Shown one piece after another: positions 58,701-64,000 of a stretch of DNA of 64,000 nucleotides; the first letter of the stretch is position 1, and each line of letters opens with the position of its first letter. The translations under genes and the position numbers were made by a program. Source of the stretch: Cannabis sativa (taxonomy: Eukaryota; Streptophyta; Magnoliopsida; Rosales; Cannabaceae). The notes under the pieces were generated by a model, which saw only the letters and a program-made list of their open reading frames with translations, was not told where the DNA came from and ran no database searches. Location of the stretch: positions 5,828,001-5,892,000 of the forward strand of contig NC_083603.1 of NCBI RefSeq assembly GCF_029168945.1, given 5' to 3'.

Positions 58701-59826
58701 CTGAAATGATCGGCAATGTTCATATTAAAGGAAAGAAACAGAGTACTCGAAATTGTGGAGGCATTGTAAGTATTTATATAGTACAACTTATAATTAACTA
58801 ATTAATCATAGTACAACCAAATTAATTATAAGTTCACAAAAATTATATAGCAAAAGCATATTTTTTTTTTTGTAGCTATTAGTAGGAATGTCTATTTTTT
58901 TCACTTAGAAAAACTATAACTCAAATTTTTTTATACCATTATTCTACTTGCTTTTAAAAAATAAAAATAATTTATTATATCGAAAACAAAATTTAAACAT
59001 TTAATTGCACATAAGGACGAACGAATCTATGGCAATGGCGAGGAGGGCTTGGCCGATCCCAATTTTTTTATTGATAAATTAATTATAGTGTATTTTGTAT
59101 AATTTTCATTAGTGTTCTTTAGAAAATTTATATTTCACCCCTTTAACTTTTTTTATTACACATTGGCACCCCTTTAAATTTAGAATTTTTAAAAACAAAT
59201 AATGCATGCCATAATAATATTATAAATCGTCATATAAAAAAATAAGTTATAATTTTTCTAAAAACTGAAAAAATAGAGATATATACACCTTTATTATAGT
59301 TGCTCCCTCTAATTTTATAGACTAATACTATTGTTTTTTGTCTTGTAATAAAATTAAATTTCAGTCATATCTCACTCAAGAAGATGTTTTCTTGGGAACT
59401 CTAACAGTAAGAGAAACTATAACATACTCAGCTCATTTGAGAGTTTCAAATAAAATGAGCAAAGAAGAAATAGAGAATCTGGTTGAGAAAACAATAGAAG
59501 AAATGGGATTAGAACATTGTGCTGATAACAAGATTGGAAATTGGTATTTTAGAGGGATAAGTGGTGGTGAGAAGAAGAGATTAAGTATTGGTTTGGAGAT
59601 TTTAACACAACCCCAAATCATGCTTCTTGATGAGCCAACCACAGGGCTTGACAGTGCTTCTGCCTTCTTTGTGGTTTGTACACTTGGAAACATTGCTCAT
59701 AATGGTAGGATTGTTGTTTGTTCTATTCACCAACCAAGTGGCTATCTCTTTGATCTTTTTGATGATTTGTATCTCCTTTCTGGTGGAGAAGCTGTTTATT
59801 TTGGAGATGCAAAATCGGCTGTCAAG
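54401..59826 (+). CDS. ABCG (WBC) half-size transporter, N-terminal ATP-binding half; gene partial in this window
   Basis: ATP-driven exporter of the ABCG half-transporter group (closest in feel to ABCG11-15-type lipid/cuticle transporters). Exons: 54401-54722, 58683-58765, 59365-59826; phases agree (1, then 0). Exon 1 has an Asp/Asn-rich N-terminus, then [10 protein letters not shown] and Walker [10 protein letters not shown] (~95-103). Exon 2 encodes [17 protein letters not shown]. Exon 3 starts [19 protein letters not shown] (Q-loop) and has signature [15 protein letters not shown], Walker [17 protein letters not shown] and the His-switch [15 protein letters not shown]. It ends KSAVK at a GTAAAT donor. 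The usual next exons (the rest of the linker and the six-helix membrane domain) are not found in the following 4.2 kb. Either the next intron runs past the window or the gene is truncated. Intron 1 is about 4 kb and full of transposon remains. Confidence 0.88.
55365..55725. mobile_element. Palindromic MITE with long inverted arms
   Basis: The left arm (about 55365-55490: GTATAAATATCAAAAAATGT ... GTCAGTACAAACTCT) is matched in complement by the right arm (about 55590-55725) over about 125 bp, including TTATAAAATTGTAATTTTTC and CAGTACAAACTCT. A partial relative lies at 60700-60840 (AAGTTTTAAGTTTGTAAATG). Termini and TSD not resolved. Confidence 0.65.
55736..55774. repeat. (TA)n microsatellite
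   Basis: About 19 TA units in an uninterrupted run. Confidence 0.9.
55967..56292. mobile_element. CACTA-type MITE, copy 2, 3-bp TSD
   Basis: A 326-bp element starting CACTAAAAAAAAATAG and ending ATTTTTTGTAATG. It is full of alternating TTGTGACTAAA/TTTAGTCATAA motifs and flanked by ATA at 55964-55966 and 56293-56295. Lies in ABCG intron 1. Confidence 0.8.
56325..57625 (-). pseudogene. LINE 3' region fragment (zf-RVT and tail), split by a hAT MITE
   Basis: On the minus strand, broken frames at 57620-57250 read [37 protein letters not shown] and IDSPLCLE, the zf-RVT pattern of LINE ORF2. At 56520-56330 the remaining 3' end leads into TTAATGAAAGTTTTTCTTC and a poly(A)-like run (plus-strand T tract at 56322-56331). 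The hAT MITE 56532-57236 lies between. 5'-truncated and full of stops. Confidence 0.6.
56532..57236. mobile_element. hAT MITE, copy 2, perfect 8-bp TSD
   Basis: A 705-bp element with ends TAGGGGTGTTCAT and ATGAACAACCCTA, flanked by an exact ATCAATAC at 56524-56531 and 57237-57244. Same GTGCGGATTGGATTGGA subterminal repeats as the copy at 39399, so one family. Non-coding. The minus-strand ORFs over it are read-throughs of the repeats. Confidence 0.93.
57632..58490. mobile_element. Split CACTA-like element (two arms around foreign sequence)
   Basis: The left arm 57632-57745 (ACTACGAAAAATTGTTAC, GTGACTAAATGTG) and right arm 58275-58490 (TTGTGACTAAATG ... AAAATTTTTTATAG) are mutually inverted, as in one foldback CACTA MITE. 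Between them about 530 bp of unrelated sequence lies, including the LTR-like stretch below. Whether this is one split element or two fragments is undecided. Confidence 0.45.
57960..58250. repeat. LTR-like sequence, family uncertain
   Basis: TGTTGGGGTATCAATCCAAG with CCCACATTAAAAG, and further on ACCGTGAGG/ACCGCGAGG repeats, resemble the ends of small LTR elements (TG start, GTCCCACAT box). No partner LTR or TSD was found. The adjoining poly-A (58246-58266) is a simple tract. Confidence 0.3.
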
Positions 59827-60370
59827 GTAAATTTAACTATTATACAATTAAAGTACTATTTTTTTATCATTCATTAATGAATATACAATGTGTTAGACAA
59901 TTTTTACATTAATAATGTATAAGATTATGAACTACTAGGTTTAAATTTTTTGGGAGCCTTAGACAAAAAACAAAAATAGAGCCTTTTTTTTTTTAGCCTT
60001 TTATATTTTTTTAGCCTTTATATTGTCATCTTTTATTTTTACCCTCTTTTTTAAAATCTATCATTTTTATCTTTTTTTTTTTAAATATTGTACCAATTTT
60101 GCCAATGTCATTTCAAGATACTCTCTACGTGACTCTCTTATATCAGGGTATTTTGGGTACAATACATATAAAAAGATGTGTGTTTTAATTAAATATAAAA
60201 TTAGAGATAAAGTGGTATTTTTCAACTTACCCCTATATGTACGGTGATATTGAATGATAATGATCAAAACTATGAGCATATATACTCTAATTAATTTGAA
60301 AGCTAGCTAGTTTTAGTAGAAAAAACAAATCTATTTTAGGATACACTTTTAATTGTGAAGTCCACTCTAA
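59827..60370. other. Start of ABCG intron 3, no features
   Basis: AT-rich with poly-T tracts. ORFs at 60023 and 60067 (minus) are low-complexity. Nothing else seen. Confidence 0.5.
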
Positions 60371-60378
60371 TGATGCAT

Positions 60379-60567
60379 CAGCGTCGGTTCTGAGTTGAAA
60401 TGAGTCATAAGTAAAAAAAAGATTGAACTCTTACTATAAATATGGTATATTTAGAAACTATTAAAAAAATATGTATATTTTTTAAATGATATTTTTTTTT
60501 ATTTAGGTCCCTAAAATGAGTGGACTCTAAGTACGGGCCTAACCTGCCTATACTTAGGGCCGGCCTG
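60379..60567. mobile_element. Small hAT MITE, perfect 8-bp TSD
   Basis: A 189-bp element starting CAGCGTCGGTTCTGAG and ending CTTAGGGCCGGCCTG (complement CAGGCCGGCCCTAAG), flanked by an exact TGATGCAT at 60371-60378 and 60568-60575. The left terminus has substitutions from the usual CAGGGCCGGCTCTGAG type. Confidence 0.85.
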
Positions 60568-60575
60568 TGATGCAT

Positions 60576-61343
60576 GCACTATATTTATTATTATTAATTT
60601 AAATAAAATTAATTAAAAAAAACTATAAAATTTTATTTTGGAAACTCTCTAGCTAATTTTCTTGATATTTTTCATTGAGAGTGTTATATATTTTAAGGTA
60701 AATAGTGACATAAGTACTTAAAGTTTTAAGTTTGTAAATGGTATAATTCCAATATTTATTTTTAACGGCATAAGTACCCAATGTTTATTATACAGAATTT
60801 TATCTAAAAATACTCTATTTAAGAGTAAACTCTAATTTATATATCTATATGTAAAAGAAAATAATAAAAATTTGATGTGACATACTAAGAAAGCATTGTT
60901 CCATATTATTTTTTTTTTCTTATTCTTTTTTACAATTTTAATTTATTTTATATAATTTTGGTGATTTGCATATTAGTGACTATTTCTAAAAAAATACCAC
61001 ATAGTTCAAAAACTATTGTGAGTATTACATTATAGATTATATATAAATTACCTAATGATCAATTTAAATTATTACTTGTGTTGAATCCAATTTAATTATA
61101 TTCGTCCATATATATAAAATTCAACAAACACTATTCCTCAAGGAATCATTCCTCTTGGAATCATTCTTGAAATAAATTAATATTATATACATGGAAAATC
61201 ACCCACACCTAAACCATCCAACCACATTAGTAACTGTAGCTATGGCAAACAAGTGTAATTAAATCATAACAACACATATTAAAATACAAAGAATTATTAG
61301 TTATTAATTTCTATGCTCACATCACAAAGTAATTTATTATAAA
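60576..61343. other. AT-rich stretch with a partial palindromic-MITE relative
   Basis: 60700-60840 is related to one arm of the element at 55365-55725 (AAGTTTTAAGTTTGTAAATG and CAATATTTATTTTTAACGGC). No coding exon of the ABCG gene was found here. Confidence 0.5.
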
Positions 61344-64000
61344 CTAGGAAACAAACCGCGCTTCGCATGCGGTTGTATTTAGTTTAGTGATATTTTTTCT
61401 ATAATGTTTAATGATAATTTTAATATAATATTTTTTTATGTATATTTTAATAATATTAATTAGTAAAAAAATTACTAAACTTGTATTATTTTACTTTTAA
61501 TAATACAAATATATATTATAGAGTTTTATTTTTTCCAAATATTTTAAATTTAATAAACAATAAATTTTAATTAACTAAGCCATTCTAGATATATATTATT
61601 ATACTTAGTTTTCAAAATGTATTTAATAAATTAAATATGAATTAAAAATATGTATAACTATTGATAAACTTATTGAAAATTTATCATTATGATTTTAAAA
61701 TTGTTGTCATAACTGTATCACACAGTTCACACTACATTCAAAATCGTTGTCATCATTATATCTCACTTGTAGTTGATATTACATTTAAGATTATTTTATT
61801 ACCTTCTCACTTGTAGTTGACACCACATTCAAAATTATTGTGATTAGTATCATATTTCACTTATAGAATTGTATATCTAATCAAATTTAAATTCAATTCT
61901 AAGTTTTAGATATTAAGTTATTCAATATTTAATTATTTATAATCATTTAATTGAAGATATATTTTAAACATTATTATTTAAATGAAAATATAAATAATGA
62001 TCTTTTGTTATCTCTAAATCATCAATTTTTTTACAATAGTATATCTAGTGGTAAGTGAAATATTTGATCTGCAAGAATAATACTCATAATTATAAAAACT
62101 ATAATATTCACCATCATATAAAATATATGCTAAATTATTATTATTATTATTTGGTAAATTTTATTTTCAACTTGATTTAATAGTTTTTTTTTTTTTCAAT
62201 TTATAATTATGTAAATATCATTTTAAATTCAATCTTTATTTTATATATATTTAGTTAAAGGGTATAACTATGATATTTATCTGTAAGATATTTTTATATA
62301 TTTTGAATTAAATTTTGAAATTATATGCTAAATAATTGTTATAAATATTTTTTAAGTACTCACTAATCTAATTTTACATATTAATTGAGTTATGCACAAA
62401 TATATTATATATTAATTGATTTTTATAATTTAAATTTTATTTTGAATTTAAATTTTATTTTGAATTTAAATTTTGTATTAGTAGTTCACGTGTACATAAT
62501 ATTTATTTTTTAAAATTTATAAATACTAAATGACTCTAAAATATGTATTTTTCATTTGGCAAAGTTTTAATTTCTTTTATTTTTCCGTTCTAAGTAAAGA
62601 ATATGTTTTAAATTATAAATGAAAAAGTAAAAAAGAAAAAATTAACATACAACAATAACAATAATTTCAATTGAAAAAATATATAATTAATTAATTCTAA
62701 AATTGATAATTAATTAATTAATTAATTTAGAATTCTAATAATTATTAACATAGTAATCTCTCTTTTCAAAGCTTTTAAGAATTAAAATAAATCATGTAAA
62801 AAAAGAAATATATAATCATGCAAGTGTAAAATTTAACTATGATAAATTATTTTTTTCAAATGTCATTCAACTCTTGAAAATCCTCCCAAGTATACTCAGA
62901 ACAATATATCAAAAACAAAATATACTCGGAACAGATAATAAAACTATCATATAATTTAAAGTTTAATTAAAGTACTGCATTACTTCTATCTATTTTTTCA
63001 AACTTCTCAATGACTATTCCCACAAATAACAACAACATTTTTATTTGAATCATCAAGCTTATAAATATGCATTCTCTCTGATTTAGAAGCCTTTCAAATC
63101 AAATAAAATTAAAAATAATAAAATAAAATATTAACAATCAAATACTAACAATAGGCATTCTCATATTCTGTATCATATAAAATAAAATTAAAGAATAAAA
63201 TTAAATCAATACATATAATAATGAATAAATTATTAACAATGATTAAAATAAAAATCAATAAATTAGAGTCAGTAGAGTTAGTTGTTAAAAAGAAAGTATA
63301 ATAATGAAAAAACTTAAATTAAAATTTTAAAACTGAACAAAAAGCCCAATTGTATAGATACATGTTATACATATATATATGAAATAAAATTATTAAAAAA
63401 CAGTACTTAATAGTAATCAAAACCAAATATATATATATATGTATAATAATTTTTATATACATGATACCAAAATATAATATATTTATATACCTGTATTATC
63501 TAAATAAAAAAATACAGCAACAATATATATACATTTACTATGTGACCGAGGATAATACTTCAATATTATGGAGCTTTGAAGTTTGAAATAGTGTAATTTT
63601 TTTTAAAAAGTAAAACATGTATATTGATGGCTATAATGGTGATCAAAGAGATCAGTGATGGAATAATTGAGATTGGTTGATGATAGAAAGTAAATGAAGT
63701 TTTCAAGTTATATTAAGATTATTAGAGTTTATATAGATTTGATGATTAATGATTACGTGTAGGGTTAGTTAGATAGATTTATTATTATAATTATTATTTA
63801 ATTTAAAAAATAATTACTACAGTATTAGATATAATTATTATGATTACGTGTAGGGTTTCCGTAGTTATATTAGATATATGTTTCTTAAATTTTAATTATT
63901 ATTTAATGTTGGTAAATTAAATTTTTTGTTTGTATATAAATATTATTTTAATCCATTATTAAATTTATAATTGAATAAAAAATTTTAATTGAATAAAAAA
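61344..64000 (-). mobile_element. Helitron-like element, 3' end at 61344, far end unknown
   Basis: On the minus strand a hairpin ACCGC-ATGCGAAGC-GCGGT is followed after seven bases by CCTAG and then T (plus strand ACTAGG at 61343-61348), the expected Helitron 3' end: hairpin, short spacer, CTAG, insertion before T. The element would extend rightward; its 5' end (TC, after A) was not identified. The interior is AT-rich and non-coding, with roughly 60-bp repeats at about 61690-61860 (TTGTAGTTGACACCACATTC), a TTTATTTTGAATTTAAAT duplication near 62440-62475, and two copies of ATGATTACGTGTAGGGTT (63748 and 63839). On the minus strand CTATATAAACTC near 63730 is TATA-like. No Rep/helicase seen, so non-autonomous if real. 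Confidence 0.5.

Noticed and set aside
60023..60279. Overlapping ORFs on both strands after ABCG exon 3, considered as membrane-domain exons
   Set aside because: Composition is Phe/Tyr/Ile low-complexity and lacks any ABCG membrane-domain motif or suitable splice sites.

Overview
The window is nuclear DNA from a flowering plant, most likely a eudicot. It has spliced genes with GT-AG introns, very AT-rich intergenic DNA and a dense load of plant transposons (L1-type LINEs, MULE, hAT, PIF/Harbinger and CACTA elements, Cassandra, Copia). The species cannot be fixed from sequence alone. I see no tRNA, rRNA, CRISPR or prokaryote-type features. Five host genes are supported: a MIZU-KUSSEI1-like DUF617 gene (5875-6741, +); a seven-exon circularly permuted DAR/MTG1-type GTPase (16777-19676, +); a CC-NB-ARC-LRR resistance-type gene whose last exons encode a Myb/SANT-like domain (23167-27182, -); the complex I 51-kDa subunit CI51/NDUFV1 (34110-36199, +); and the 5' half of an ABCG/WBC half-transporter (54401-59826, +), whose later exons are not in the window. 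The first four lie in the left half, separated by AT-rich spacers. The right half is mostly transposon debris. Mobile DNA, left to right: a degenerate 9-bp-TSD MITE (1874-2251); a 1.4-kb foldback element with a 9-bp TSD and purine-rich tandem-repeat cargo (3610-5029); a nearly complete L1-type LINE with a 12-bp TSD, one frameshift and one nonsense codon (9832-15501); another 9-bp-TSD MITE (15650-16045), with relatives inside an NLR intron (23959-24192) and downstream of CI51 (36874-37271). A four-layer nest follows: hAT-like > 5'-truncated LINE > hAT-like > PIF/Harbinger (28870-33593), each layer with its own target-site duplication. Next come a hAT MITE (39399-40129), a LINE tail, a decayed gypsy-type gag-like region (about 41-46.6 kb), another LINE tail, a CACTA MITE, and a TRIM-like remnant. 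A truncated Copia element (about 51.25-54.18 kb) has a complete Cassandra TRIM with 5S-rRNA-like LTRs (51468-52397) inserted in its gag. The 4-kb first intron of the ABCG gene holds a CACTA MITE, a LINE fragment split by a second hAT MITE, and other repeats. Past the ABCG exons are a small hAT MITE (60379-60567) and a Helitron-like 3' terminus (61344). The item most worth following up is the NLR gene. Phase-compatible splice sites join its LRR exon to two exons encoding a Myb/SANT-like DNA-binding domain, a candidate integrated domain (decoy). The gene also carries one apparent frameshift between the CC and NB-ARC regions and an altered MHD motif.
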